Below are positions 1-8,801 of a DNA stretch of 64,000 nt, in pieces; within the stretch, counting starts at the first letter, position 1, and each line of letters starts with the position of its first letter. Source of the DNA: an uncultured Alphaproteobacteria bacterium. GTDB taxonomy: Bacteria; Pseudomonadota; Alphaproteobacteria; HIMB59; GCA-002718135. The DNA lies in NCBI GenBank assembly GCA_902601455.1, contig CACKNC010000001.1:96240-160239 (forward strand), in the 5' to 3' direction. The position numbers and the translations under genes are program-made. The notes under the pieces were generated by a model. The model was not told the DNA's origin, did no database searches, and saw only the letters and a list, made by a program, of their open reading frames with translations.

Positions 1-569
1 TAGATCAATTTATAAAAGATAAGTTAAAAAGCTGTAATATTAAATACAATAAATTAAAAATTAAGATACTTTGTTTTCCTAGAATTTTTGGTTATGTGTT
101 TAATCCTCTTTCAATAATTTATTGCTATGACAAAGATAAATTAATTTCAATATTCTATGAGGTAAAAAACACCTCGAATGAGCAACACACTTATTTTTTT
201 AGCAGAGGACAAAATAATAATCAAATAACCTTAAAGCATGAGTGTGATAAAAATTTTTATGTCTCTCCTTTTATTGGAATGAAGGGTAAGTATTATTTTA
301 CAAATAAACTTACTAATGACTATTTAAATATTATTATAGACCTATATGATAGCAATAATAAAAAAATACTCATGGCTGCCCAATCAGGAAAATTTACTGC
401 TTTTAAAGCTTCAAAATTATTAAAGTACAATCTTTTAAATCCACTATTAGGTTTTAAAGTTATGTTGGCAATCTTATTTGAGGCTATGAGAATTATTTTT
501 AAAGGTGGAAAATATTATGCTAGAGACAAAAAACCTAAAGACACAATTTCTTTTGAAGGAAGCTTTTAA
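1..569 (+). CDS. DUF1365 family protein, 5' truncated by the window edge
   Basis: The reading frame is open from base 3 to the stop at 567-569, so the GTG at 96 in the ORF track is internal and the gene begins outside the window. Translation upstream of that GTG gives a stretch ending FPRIFGYVFNP, and then SIIYCYDKD, which matches the core of the DUF1365 (COG3496) family. The biochemical function of this family is not established. It commonly sits beside a COG2230 methyltransferase and a flavin oxidoreductase in lipid-modification clusters, and here it is coupled to such a methyltransferase by a one-base TAATG overlap. The family assignment is fairly secure; the missing N-terminus is certain. 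Confidence 0.82.
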   Translation, partial: DQFIKDKLKSCNIKYNKLKIKILCFPRIFGYVFNPLSIIYCYDKDKLISIFYEVKNTSNEQHTYFFSRGQNNNQITLKHECDKNFYVSPFIGMKGKYYFTNKLTNDYLNIIIDLYDSNNKKILMAAQSGKFTAFKASKLLKYNLLNPLLGFKVMLAILFEAMRIIFKGGKYYARDKKPKDTISFEGSF

Positions 570-1759
570 TGAATAAAAATAATAAATTTCAGCAACCATT
601 TGAACTTGTAACACAAAAATTTCTATCTAAAATCAAATATGGAGAACTGACAGTAAAATTCCCATCTGGTTCTATCAAAACTTTTAAAGGTAATGATAAT
701 AATTTAACAGCAGATTTAAATATAAATAATTACAAATTTGTTACTAAGATTTTAAAAAGAAAATCAGTTGGCTTTGCAGAGTCATACATGGATGGAGATT
801 TTAGTTCTTCTAACTTAACAAATTTATTATTGTTAGCATTTAGAAATGAAAATGATTTCTTAGAAAACTTAAAATCAAATATTTTTTTTAATATTTACTC
901 AAAATTTAAACATTTTCTAAACGAAAATACTAAGTCACAAAGTAAAAAGAATATTAAATATCATTATGACTTAGGTAATAAATTTTACACTCAATGGTTA
1001 GATAGAAGTATGACCTACTCATCAGCATACTTTGAAAAGGAAAATGATAATTTATTTGATGCTCAATTAAATAAATATCAAAAAATTGCAGAGTCACTAA
1101 ATCTTAATGAGAATTCTGAAGTTTTAGAAATTGGCTGTGGGTGGGGAGGTTTTTCAACTTATGCGGCAAAGAACTTCAAATCTAAAATTGATGCAATTAC
1201 TATATCTAAGGCTCAATTTGAGTATGCTTCAAAAAAAATTCAAAAAGAGGGTTTAACTGAAAAAGTATCAATTAAGTTTAAGGATTATAGAGAGATTGAC
1301 TCACAATATTCAAATATAGCTTCTATAGAGATGTTCGAAGCTGTAGGAAAAAAATATTGGGAAAAATATTTTGATGTTATTAAAAGATCTTTGGTTAATT
1401 CTGGTAAAGCTGCCTTACAAATTATTACAATAGATGAAAAGAGATCTTATAATTACCAAAATCAACCTGACTTTATACAACAATATATTTTTCCAGGTGG
1501 TATGCTTCCAACTAAAAAAGAGCTTTTAGAAATAAATCAAAAAGTTGGTCTTGATTTTAATGAAATAAAAAGCTTTGGGTTATCATATGCAAAAACCTTA
1601 AATATGTGGAATAATCAATTCCAAAATTCATGGCAAGATCTACTTCAATTGGGCTTTAATCAGAGATTTAAAAGAATGTGGGAATTTTACTTAGCTTATT
1701 GTGAAACAGGTTTTATAAGCAAATCAACTGATGTGTCACATTTTCTTATCAATAAATGA
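569..1759 (+). CDS. cfa: Cyclopropane-fatty-acyl-phospholipid synthase family methyltransferase
   Basis: SAM-dependent methyltransferase expected to act on unsaturated acyl chains of membrane phospholipids, at the inner face of the membrane. The SAM-binding motif EIGCGWGG lies near residue 188, preceded by the family signature YHYDLGNKFYTQWLD and MTYSSAYF. The length of 396 residues is normal for the family. The ATG overlaps the DUF1365 stop (TAATG) and an AAGGAAG ribosome-binding site lies just upstream. The product could be a cyclopropane or a methylated fatty acid: in Rhodobacter sphaeroides a relative in a similar cluster (UfaM) methylates vaccenoyl chains on the way to furan fatty acids. 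Which chemistry applies here cannot be read from the sequence. Confidence 0.88.
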   Translation: MNKNNKFQQPFELVTQKFLSKIKYGELTVKFPSGSIKTFKGNDNNLTADLNINNYKFVTKILKRKSVGFAESYMDGDFSSSNLTNLLLLAFRNENDFLENLKSNIFFNIYSKFKHFLNENTKSQSKKNIKYHYDLGNKFYTQWLDRSMTYSSAYFEKENDNLFDAQLNKYQKIAESLNLNENSEVLEIGCGWGGFSTYAAKNFKSKIDAITISKAQFEYASKKIQKEGLTEKVSIKFKDYREIDSQYSNIASIEMFEAVGKKYWEKYFDVIKRSLVNSGKAALQIITIDEKRSYNYQNQPDFIQQYIFPGGMLPTKKELLEINQKVGLDFNEIKSFGLSYAKTLNMWNNQFQNSWQDLLQLGFNQRFKRMWEFYLAYCETGFISKSTDVSHFLINK

Positions 1760-2274
1760 TTAAAATTAAAACTTTTTTAATGCTTTCAGGGTATCAATTA
1801 ACCTGGTTAATGTGTGTTTTTGGGGAGTTGTTATATAATAGTTATCTTCCAGGTTTAATATGTGGTTTATCGTTCTTATCTATCTGTTTTATAAAATCAG
1901 ATAATAAAAAAAAAACCATCCAAATAGTCTTTTTGATTTCTATAATAGGTTATCTATTTGATACAATTTTGGTATTTTTTGAAATTTATTATTTTAAAAC
2001 ATCTTTATATATCGGTGTTTTACCAATTTGGATGATTGTTTTGTGGCCAAGTTTTGCAATTTTATTTGATGAAATTTTAGAATTTTTATCTAAATTTAAA
2101 ATAATCGCTGTTTTTTTAAGCAGTATCCTAGGGCCATTAACTTATTTTGCAGGTCGTCCCCTTGGCTTAATAAATATAAATAATTTTTCTTTATTTTTTA
2201 TTTTAATGGTGTCTTTTTGGGCAATTCTAATGATCTTCTATTTAAATTATATAATCAAGTTAAAATTTAACTAA
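1756..2274 (+). CDS. DUF2878 family integral membrane protein
   Basis: A hydrophobic protein of 172 residues with about five or six predicted membrane segments. It starts with an ATGA overlap on the methyltransferase stop, so the two are translationally coupled. Features such as GELLYNSYLPGLI near the N-terminus, LPIWMIVLWPSFAI in the middle and GPLTYFAGRPLGLI toward the end fit DUF2878, a family regularly found behind COG2230 methyltransferases. No catalytic role is known; its constant company suggests a part in lipid modification or its delivery. Its stop overlaps the convergent DUF1013 gene by eight bases. Confidence 0.72.
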   Translation: MIKIKTFLMLSGYQLTWLMCVFGELLYNSYLPGLICGLSFLSICFIKSDNKKKTIQIVFLISIIGYLFDTILVFFEIYYFKTSLYIGVLPIWMIVLWPSFAILFDEILEFLSKFKIIAVFLSSILGPLTYFAGRPLGLININNFSLFFILMVSFWAILMIFYLNYIIKLKFN

Positions 2275-2842
2275 CTCCATTTTTAGATTTTACTTCAGCT
2301 TCAGCTTCAGCTTTATCTTTTTTATTTTTAGCTCTGTTGAGTGCCTTCTCAAGATCATTGTATGTGCATAGACCAGTATCCATTGGGCTTTTAGATTCTA
2401 GTATAGCTTCCCTGTATGTTCCGTTACGTATAGCTTCTACAGTGTTTTTAGTAGATCCAGTAAGTTTAGCAATTTGTGAGCTACTTAGCTCAGCTGGATA
2501 TCTTTTGATTAACCATAAAATAGCAAAAGGCTTTTCCTGCCTCAATGAAAGTGGTGTGTATTTTGTATCTTTTTTTCTTGGTGGTAATGAGTCAATTGTC
2601 GAAGAAGATATCAATTCTAACCTTGCAGTTTCATCACCTTCACATCTTTTAATTTCTTCTCTTGTTAATTGTTTATTATCTATCGGGTCATAACCTCGCA
2701 TACCTACTGCTACTTCACCATCAGCAATTCCTTGAACTTCTAATTCATGAAGACCACAAAACTCTGATATTTGTGTAAATGAAAGGGAAGTATTATCAAT
2801 TAGCCATATAGCAGTTGCTTTGGGCATTAATGGTAATTTCAT
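2267..2842 (-). CDS. trcR: DUF1013 family cell-cycle regulator (TrcR-like)
   Basis: Small protein of 191 residues matching the alphaproteobacterial DUF1013 family, a member of which (TrcR) is described as a cell-cycle transcriptional regulator in Rhodobacter. The N-terminal MPKATAIWLIDNTSLSF and the block LRQEKPFAILWLIKRYPAEL with the following helix-turn-helix-like SSQIAKLTGSTKNTVEAI (about residues 118-137) are characteristic. The C-terminus is a short lysine/glutamate-rich tail. It is transcribed alone, leftward, from a 70-base divergent spacer shared with the DUF1192 gene. DNA binding is inferred from the family, not visible as a tested site. Confidence 0.85.
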   Translation of the reverse strand: MKLPLMPKATAIWLIDNTSLSFTQISEFCGLHELEVQGIADGEVAVGMRGYDPIDNKQLTREEIKRCEGDETARLELISSSTIDSLPPRKKDTKYTPLSLRQEKPFAILWLIKRYPAELSSSQIAKLTGSTKNTVEAIRNGTYREAILESKSPMDTGLCTYNDLEKALNRAKNKKDKAEAEAEVKSKNGVS

Positions 2843-2912
2843 AGTTAATCCTTCTAATTAAAAAAAATCTCTTATAAATATATATTTTTAATTTTATATA
2901 AAATAATTACAT

Positions 2913-3095
2913 ATGAATCAATTTATAGAATACGAAGAAAATAAAAAAACAATAAAAACTCTAAATCTTGACGATTTTAGTGTTGAAGAGTTAAATTTGT
3001 ACAAAAGTGAGCTAAAAGATGAGGTAAAAAGAGTTGAGCTAGAAATTTATAAAAAGAAGAATTTAATGAGCGAAGCTGAAAAGTTTTTTAGCTAA
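2913..3095 (+). CDS. DUF1192 family small protein
   Basis: A 60-residue protein with the DUF1192 pattern: a short acidic start, then LDDFSVEELNLYKSELKDEV and a helix running to SEAEKFF. The family is small, alphaproteobacterial and of unknown function; the helix probably forms a coiled coil. It is divergent from the DUF1013 gene and its stop lies only two bases from the convergent rpmE stop. The short length would normally make the call doubtful, but the LSVEEL-like motif and terminal AE-K-FF pattern support it. Confidence 0.78.
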   Translation: MNQFIEYEENKKTIKTLNLDDFSVEELNLYKSELKDEVKRVELEIYKKKNLMSEAEKFFS

Positions 3096-3097
3096 TA

Positions 3098-3319
3098 CTA
3101 GACTTTAAGACCTTTAAATCTTTTTTGGAACCTAGCTACTTGACCTTCAGACTCATTAATATTCGCTTTTCCACCTGTCCAAGCAGGATGAGATTTAGGG
3201 TCAATTTCAAGTTTCAAAGTATCATTTTCTTTACCCCATGTAGACCTAGTTTTGAAAGTAGATCCATCTGTCATTTGTACATTAATTTCATGATAATCAG
3301 GGTGAATTTTCTTTTTCAT
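3098..3319 (-). CDS. rpmE: 50S ribosomal protein bL31
   Basis: A 73-residue protein with the bL31 signature [18 protein letters not shown] and SHPAWTGG. It belongs to the large ribosomal subunit near the intersubunit bridge. The CxxC zinc-binding cysteines of the zinc-type L31 are absent, so this is the zinc-independent form, as is usual in Alphaproteobacteria. It is the last gene of the leftward tkt-gap-efp-suhB run, 27 bases behind suhB, and could also have its own promoter. Confidence 0.96.
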   Translation of the reverse strand: MKKKIHPDYHEINVQMTDGSTFKTRSTWGKENDTLKLEIDPKSHPAWTGGKANINESEGQVARFQKRFKGLKV

Positions 3320-3346
3320 AGAATGCTGCTTATAGTTATATCTATT

Positions 3347-4123
3347 TTAAAGTAAAGTAAGATTTTTTATAAGCTTTTTATGTATTAGTGTATTTGAAAC
3401 TAAAATATCTCTTGATTTTGTGGTCCAATCACTTCCCTCAGGTTCTGATATGCGTCCCCCTGCTTCTTGAACAATTAAAACTCCTGAACAAACATCCCAT
3501 AAATTTAGATCTTTTTCCCAAAATCCATCTATTTTGCCAGTAGAAACATAAGCTAGATCTAATGCTGCAGCACCCAATCTTCTTACCCCTGCAGTAAATT
3601 TAGACATATTCTCTAACTCTTTATAATAATCAGAATAAATTCTTCCCCCAAAAGGCGCTCCTGTACCTATTAAACATTCAGTAAGATCTTGTCTTTTCGA
3701 TACTCTAATTCTTTTGTTATTACACCAAGCCCCTTTGCCTTTGGAAGCCCAATAAAATTCGTTCAATATTGGATTGAAAATTATTCCATCAGTAATTTCA
3801 TCATCAACAATTTTTCCAATTACAATAGCTACATGAGGAATCCCATGAATAAAATTTGAAGTACCGTCAATTGGGTCAATTACAATAGTTTCCTCTTTTC
3901 CTTTGATTGAGCCTGACTCTTCAGTAAGATAATTTGCATTTGGATAATAATACTGAAGTGTTTCAAGTAAAGATTGTTCAACTTTCAAATCCGCACTTGT
4001 AACAAAATCACCAACACTCTTAGATTGTATCTGTAGATTTTCTATTTCACCAAAATCACGTGCCAATATTCTACCTGCTTTTCTGGCAGCCTTTTCAAAA
4101 ATATTAATTGTTGCTGGCAACAT
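3347..4123 (-). CDS. suhB: Inositol monophosphatase family protein (SuhB)
   Basis: Mg2+-dependent phosphatase of 258 residues. It carries the family motifs in order: EESGS near residue 70 (metal-binding glutamate), DPIDGTSNFIHGIP near 83-96, and WDVCSGVLIVQEAGG near 210-225. In bacteria the family hydrolyses inositol-1-phosphate or related sugar phosphates and, as SuhB, can act in rRNA maturation through NusA. Its ATG overlaps the efp stop by one base, a common alphaproteobacterial arrangement. The substrate is not decided by sequence. Confidence 0.93.
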   Translation of the reverse strand: MLPATINIFEKAARKAGRILARDFGEIENLQIQSKSVGDFVTSADLKVEQSLLETLQYYYPNANYLTEESGSIKGKEETIVIDPIDGTSNFIHGIPHVAIVIGKIVDDEITDGIIFNPILNEFYWASKGKGAWCNNKRIRVSKRQDLTECLIGTGAPFGGRIYSDYYKELENMSKFTAGVRRLGAAALDLAYVSTGKIDGFWEKDLNLWDVCSGVLIVQEAGGRISEPEGSDWTTKSRDILVSNTLIHKKLIKNLTLL

Positions 4124-4692
4124 TATTTTTTTGCCTTCTCAATATAACTTGAGTCTGTGGTGCTAATTACAATAAAATCTTCAGTTGATATAAATGGAGG
4201 TACAGTTGTTTTTATTCCCCCAGTTAATATTGCTGGTTTATAAGAAGACGCTGCAGTTTGCCCTTTTACTACTGCTTCCGTTTCCTCAACTTTAAGTGTG
4301 ACACTCTCAGGAAGTTCAAGGCCAACAACTACCCCTTCATAAAATTGCAGGTTAATATTTTCATTTTCAATAAAAAATTTTGATTGCTCATTTGAAATAA
4401 TATCATCACCAATTTCGATTTGTTCAAATGTTGAATTATCCATAAAAATAAACTTATTATTCTCTGAGTACAAATATTGACATAGTTTTTCCTCAAGTAT
4501 TGCTCGTTCGACACTTTCTGACGATCTAAATCTTTCATTCATTTTTGTACCTTCACGTATTTCTTTCATTTCCACTTGTAGGTACGCACCACCTTTACCA
4601 GGTTGTGTGTGTTGTGTTTTTAAAACTCTCCATAGTTTAGAATTGATTTCTAGAATATTACCGACCTTAATTTGATTTCCATCAATTTTCAT
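4123..4692 (-). CDS. efp: Elongation factor P
   Basis: Translation factor of 189 residues that relieves ribosome stalling at polyproline stretches. The KOW-like N-terminal domain holds TQPGKGGAYLQVEMK, with the lysine of PGKGG at the site that is modified in many bacteria; the C-terminal OB domains include VGLELPESVTLKV and GGIKTTVPPFI. The start overlaps the upstream unknown gene by one base (TAATG). No epmA or epmB modification gene is seen in the window. Length and motifs are normal. Confidence 0.97.
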   Translation of the reverse strand: MKIDGNQIKVGNILEINSKLWRVLKTQHTQPGKGGAYLQVEMKEIREGTKMNERFRSSESVERAILEEKLCQYLYSENNKFIFMDNSTFEQIEIGDDIISNEQSKFFIENENINLQFYEGVVVGLELPESVTLKVEETEAVVKGQTAASSYKPAILTGGIKTTVPPFISTEDFIVISTTDSSYIEKAKK

Positions 4693-5105
4693 TATTTTTC
4701 CTCAGAATAAATTTTTTTAAATATTATACTTATATTTTTTCTATTTCTGCAATCTACTATATTAAAAGAAGAATTTAATAAAACTTTATTTTTTTTTGTA
4801 ATACTTTTAATTTTAGATAAAATGATAGAGTTTCCATTAAGCTTTAAATAATCAATTTTTTTTTCTGCCAATCCTATTGTAAGACTTTGATCAAATCCGC
4901 AATCAACAAATAGCTTAAAACTTGACTTTCCAAACTTGGAAATCAACATATTTCGGAAGGTAAAAATAAAATCAATACCAAATCCTCTAATAAAATATTT
5001 TTTAAAATGTAAAATAGGTATTACTTTATAAATTTTACTCTCTAGAATAATGCATTCAGCTTCTTCAAGAGTATTAATGGTAAAGGCAATTAATTTATTA
5101 TTCAC
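4692..5105 (-). CDS. Conserved hypothetical protein between gap and efp
   Basis: A 137-residue protein that I cannot assign to a named family. It starts with GTG directly after the gap stop (no spacer) and ends overlapping efp, so it is co-translated with them. The central block KLFVDCGFDQSLTIGLAEKK and the later NKVLLNSSFNIVDC resemble an unnamed protein seen beside fba/efp in other Alphaproteobacteria, in which a DCG motif is followed by an ALRAG-like helix; that resemblance is from memory and weak. There is no signal peptide or clear membrane segment. Position suggests a link to sugar-phosphate metabolism but no reaction can be claimed. Confidence 0.65.
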   Translation of the reverse strand: MNNKLIAFTINTLEEAECIILESKIYKVIPILHFKKYFIRGFGIDFIFTFRNMLISKFGKSSFKLFVDCGFDQSLTIGLAEKKIDYLKLNGNSIILSKIKSITKKNKVLLNSSFNIVDCRNRKNISIIFKKIYSEEK

Positions 5106-6110
5106 CTACAATAGTTTTTTAAAATCAAGTAAGGTATCAATCATTCTATTTGAAAAGCCCCATTCATTATCATACCAAGATAATACTCTGCAAAATTTAT
5201 TATTAAGAACTTGTGTTTGAGTTAAATCAAATACTGAGCTACTTGGGTTATGATTAAAATCAATTGAAACTAAAGGCAGCTCATTAATTGTTAGTATATT
5301 TTTAAGATTTTTAGTTTTGCTTGCTTGAACCATTAATTTATTGATCTCATCAACAGAGGTTTTTTTCTTAGAGGTGAATGTGAGATCTATTAAAGAAACA
5401 TTTGGGGTAGGAACTCTGATTGCAGTTCCATCAAGCTTTCCTCTCAACTTTGGAAGAACCAAACTCAGGGCTTTTGCTGCGCCAGTTGATGTCGGTATCA
5501 TTGAGATTGCTGCACCTCTTGCTCTTCTAAAGTCACTATGTGTTTGATCAACAGTCCTTTGATCACCTGTGTAACTATGTATTGTTGTCATAAAACCATT
5601 TTCAATTCCAACTCCTTTATCAATAACCATCGCAACAGGAGCCAAGCAATTTGTAGTGCATGAGCCATTAGAAATAATATTATGCTTTTTTTTCAAAATC
5701 TGATTGTTTACACCTTGAACTATCGTAGCATCAACATTTGATCCTGGCGCTGAAATAATTACTTTTTTTGCACCAGCATCTGTGTGGGCACTAGCTTTTT
5801 CTTTTGAAGCAAAAACACCACTGCATTCCAAAACAACGTCAACATTCATTTTTTTCCAAGGTAAATTTAACGGATCTTTTTCACTAAAAAATTTTATTGT
5901 TTTGTTATTATATTTTAGACCATCTTTAGTTTTATTAATCTTAACAGGAAGTTTGCCGTGAATACTATCATATTGCATTAAATGTAAACTTGACTCTAAA
6001 CTGCCTAGTTCATTTATTGCGACTATATCAACACCTTTTAAATTTTTTTCTAAAAAAGCTCGGAATACTAATTTTCCTATTCTCCCAAAACCATTAATTG
6101 CTACTCTCAT
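5106..6110 (-). CDS. gap: Glyceraldehyde-3-phosphate dehydrogenase, type I
   Basis: NAD(P)-dependent enzyme of 334 residues interconverting glyceraldehyde-3-phosphate and 1,3-bisphosphoglycerate. The Rossmann start INGFGRIGKLVFRA, the catalytic SNGSCTTNCLAP (cysteine near 150, with the usual NASC alanine replaced by glycine), and WYDNEWGFSNRM near the C-terminus are all present. It lies 18 bases behind tkt. In many Alphaproteobacteria pgk and fba follow gap; here an unknown gene and efp follow instead. Confidence 0.97.
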   Translation of the reverse strand: MRVAINGFGRIGKLVFRAFLEKNLKGVDIVAINELGSLESSLHLMQYDSIHGKLPVKINKTKDGLKYNNKTIKFFSEKDPLNLPWKKMNVDVVLECSGVFASKEKASAHTDAGAKKVIISAPGSNVDATIVQGVNNQILKKKHNIISNGSCTTNCLAPVAMVIDKGVGIENGFMTTIHSYTGDQRTVDQTHSDFRRARGAAISMIPTSTGAAKALSLVLPKLRGKLDGTAIRVPTPNVSLIDLTFTSKKKTSVDEINKLMVQASKTKNLKNILTINELPLVSIDFNHNPSSSVFDLTQTQVLNNKFCRVLSWYDNEWGFSNRMIDTLLDFKKLL

Positions 6111-6128
6111 TATATTCCTCTCTGATTT

Positions 6129-8156
6129 TTATAAGTTTAAATGTAATTGGATTTTTTTGCAAATTTCATCAGATGTTATACCAAAATGTTCATAGACATC
6201 TTTATATGGACCACTTTCTCCAAAAGAACTCATTCCTATAAAATTTGTATGATGAACGTATTTTTCCCATCCATTTATCACTCCAGCCTCAACTGCAAAA
6301 AGTGGTTTCTCACCCATAATTTCTTTTTTATATTTCTCGTCTTGATTTTCAAATATTTCCATTGAAGGAAAAGATATAACCCTTAACTTTATATTATTTT
6401 CTTCTAATTTGTTAGATGCCTCAAAAGCTATTTCTACTTCAGAACCAGAAGCAAAAATTGAAGCATGATAATTAGAGTGATTTTTAATTACATAAGCACC
6501 TTTGTTGACCATGTTTTTATAATAAGAATCTCTTTTAAAAGTTTTGAGACCTTGTCTAGTTAATGCTAGAACCGTTGGGCTCTTTGTCTCTAAGGCAATT
6601 TCCCATGACTCAATTGTTTCTATCATATCACATGGCCTAATAACTTTTAAGTTTGGTATAGATCTTAGTGCTGATAAATGTTCTACAGGTTGATGAGTAG
6701 GACCATCCTCACCAAGACCAATTGAGTCATGAGTCATTACATAAATAACTGGAATATTCATAAGCGCCGCAAGTCTCATTGAAGGTCTGCAGTAATCAGA
6801 AAATACCAGAAAAGTTCCACCATAAGCTCTAATTCCACCATGAAGGGCTAATCCATTCATAATACCAGCCATACCATGTTCTCTTATTCCATAATAAACA
6901 TAACTTCCGTTATAGTTATCAGCATTAAAAACACCCATCCCATTAGTTTTTGTATTATTTGAGCCAGTAAGATCAGCTGATCCACCAATAAAATTTTGTA
7001 TATGATTATTCAAAAGCTCAAGACTTTTTTCACTGGCTTTACGCGTTGCATATTTTGTTTCATCGGCTGCATAAGTTTTTTTGAAGTTTACTATTTCTTC
7101 TTTTATATTAGCTTCTAATTGTAGGTTAAAAATTTTTTTAAATTTGTTAGAGTTTAAAAAATCTTTATTTTTATTTTCCCACTTATTTTTGACTTCTATA
7201 TTTCTCTTTGCAAAATTTCTCCATTGTTCAAGAAGGTCATCAGGAGTTATAAATTGATCATGATCCCAATCTAAATTTTTTCTAGTTAATTCTATTTCTT
7301 CATTACCTAATGGAGATCCATGAGAAGAAGATTTTGACTCTTTGTTAGGAGAGCCAAATCCAATTTTTGTTTTACAACAAATCAAAGTGGGCTTATCTGA
7401 ACTTTTTGCATTAACTATAGCATCATTTATTTCGTCATGATTGTGACCATCAACAGTTAAAATATTCCAATTATAAGATTTAAATCTTTGAGCAACATCA
7501 TCACTGCTACTTAGTGACAAAGGACCATCAATTGAAATTGAATTATCATCAAAGAAAACTATTAGTTTATTCAATTTAAGATGACCAGCCAAGCTACAAG
7601 CCTCATGACTTAAACCTTCCATTAAACATCCATCACCAGCAAATACGTATGTGTAATGATTTATTAAATCTTGACCTAAAGAAGATGATAATTTCTTTTC
7701 TGCCATAGCAAAACCTACACCATTTGAAAGTCCTTGTGACAGTGGGCCAGTTGTTGTCTCAATGCCATTAAGTTCACCATATTCTGGATGCCCAGCAGTT
7801 GGAGATTTGAGTTGCCTAAAGTTTTTAATATCTTCAAGGTCTATATCTTTATACCCAGTTAAATATAAACAAGCATATAAAAGCATTGAGCCATGCCCGT
7901 TTGAAAGAATAAATCTGTCTCTATCAATCCACTTAGGATCATTTGGATCAAATTTTAAATGCTTTTCGTACAAAACGGTTGCTATATCGGCCATACCCAT
8001 TGGCATACCAGGATGACCAGAGTTTGCTTTTTGAACAGCATCAATTGCTAAAAAACGTATACAATTTGCTAATTGGGATACTTTTTGTATATTTTTATTA
8101 TTAGTTTTCAAATTTCCTCGGTATTTGATGTCTTTTACACTAATATTAATTTGCAT
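6129..8156 (-). CDS. tkt: Transketolase
   Basis: Thiamine-diphosphate enzyme of 675 residues transferring two-carbon ketol units in the pentose phosphate pathway. Visible motifs are SGHPGMPMGMADIA near residue 46, the TPP/Mg motif GDGCLMEGLSHEA followed by DDNSISIDG, and in the pyrimidine domain GIREHGMAGIMNG and SIGLGEDGPTHQPVEHL. It heads the leftward operon with gap. The first 25 or so residues are poorly conserved, so a start slightly downstream is possible. Confidence 0.97.
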   Translation of the reverse strand: MQINISVKDIKYRGNLKTNNKNIQKVSQLANCIRFLAIDAVQKANSGHPGMPMGMADIATVLYEKHLKFDPNDPKWIDRDRFILSNGHGSMLLYACLYLTGYKDIDLEDIKNFRQLKSPTAGHPEYGELNGIETTTGPLSQGLSNGVGFAMAEKKLSSSLGQDLINHYTYVFAGDGCLMEGLSHEACSLAGHLKLNKLIVFFDDNSISIDGPLSLSSSDDVAQRFKSYNWNILTVDGHNHDEINDAIVNAKSSDKPTLICCKTKIGFGSPNKESKSSSHGSPLGNEEIELTRKNLDWDHDQFITPDDLLEQWRNFAKRNIEVKNKWENKNKDFLNSNKFKKIFNLQLEANIKEEIVNFKKTYAADETKYATRKASEKSLELLNNHIQNFIGGSADLTGSNNTKTNGMGVFNADNYNGSYVYYGIREHGMAGIMNGLALHGGIRAYGGTFLVFSDYCRPSMRLAALMNIPVIYVMTHDSIGLGEDGPTHQPVEHLSALRSIPNLKVIRPCDMIETIESWEIALETKSPTVLALTRQGLKTFKRDSYYKNMVNKGAYVIKNHSNYHASIFASGSEVEIAFEASNKLEENNIKLRVISFPSMEIFENQDEKYKKEIMGEKPLFAVEAGVINGWEKYVHHTNFIGMSSFGESGPYKDVYEHFGITSDEICKKIQLHLNL

Positions 8157-8194
8157 TAAAGTGACATTTTAAATTTATATAAGTAATAAAAAAT

Positions 8195-8395
8195 ATGACA
8201 ATAAACGAAAAATTATCGCAAATAAAAACAACGATCGAAGAAATTAAAAAAATTACGAGAAATTTAGGTAATGATAATACTTTAGAGTCAAAAATTGAAG
8301 AAATGACAAAAGAGATTTCAAAATTAAAAAAAGGAATAGGTGAAAGTATTGATGAATTAGATCAAATATTAGGAGAAGAAGATGCCAGACCTTGA
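8195..8395 (+). CDS. Small coiled-coil protein upstream of zapA (DUF4164-like)
   Basis: A 66-residue, highly charged, probably all-helical protein (LESKIEEMTKEISKLKKGI). Alphaproteobacteria often carry a DUF4164 coiled-coil protein immediately before zapA, and the position here is the same. Its end overlaps zapA by 14 bases, which argues that it is translated and coupled to zapA. A role in division is inferred only from context; the sequence is too low in information for a firm family call. Confidence 0.6.
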   Translation: MTINEKLSQIKTTIEEIKKITRNLGNDNTLESKIEEMTKEISKLKKGIGESIDELDQILGEEDARP

Positions 8396-8801
8396 AGTAA
8401 CCGTTTTTAATCAAAAATTAAAATTATCATATCAAGAAAACGAAAAAGAAAGATTAATTAATGCAATAGGTTTACTTAATCAAAGTTGGAATAGATTTTC
8501 AAATCTGCATGGCAAAGTTAGTGATTTAAAAATTATTACACTTATAAGCTTAGAACTTCAGGATTCGATTGGAGATTATGAGGATAATATAAAATTAAAG
8601 AAAAAAAATATTGATATATTAAAACAAGAAATCGAAGAAAAAAGTAAGTACTTACAAGATACTATTGAACAAGTTAATAAATTGAAATTTGAAATAGTGA
8701 TCAAGGAAAAAGAAATATCAAAAACAGAAAGTGTATTAGATGAAATCAATCATGAGCTTTCGCAAATTAAAAATAATATTCAAGCTCATAATGATAAATG
8801 A
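8382..8801 (+). CDS. zapA: Cell division protein ZapA
   Basis: FtsZ-ring stabiliser of 139 residues. The N-terminal globular part (DLEVTVFNQKLKLSYQENEKERL followed by a helix with LLNQSW) matches ZapA, and the C-terminal half is a long coiled coil (KKKNIDILKQEIEEKSKYL). It binds FtsZ filaments at midcell and crosslinks them. It overlaps both the small coiled-coil gene before it and the cyclo-ligase gene after it, so there is no room for the 6S RNA often found between zapA and the cyclo-ligase gene. Confidence 0.85.
   Translation: MPDLEVTVFNQKLKLSYQENEKERLINAIGLLNQSWNRFSNLHGKVSDLKIITLISLELQDSIGDYEDNIKLKKKNIDILKQEIEEKSKYLQDTIEQVNKLKFEIVIKEKEISKTESVLDEINHELSQIKNNIQAHNDK

Noticed and set aside
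2337-2693. 118-residue plus-strand ORF
   Set aside because: Antisense to the conserved DUF1013 gene.
8791-8801. Possible 6S RNA between zapA and the 5-formyl-THF cyclo-ligase gene, where it is often located
   Set aside because: The two genes overlap by 11 bases, so there is no room for a 6S RNA here; it must be elsewhere if present.
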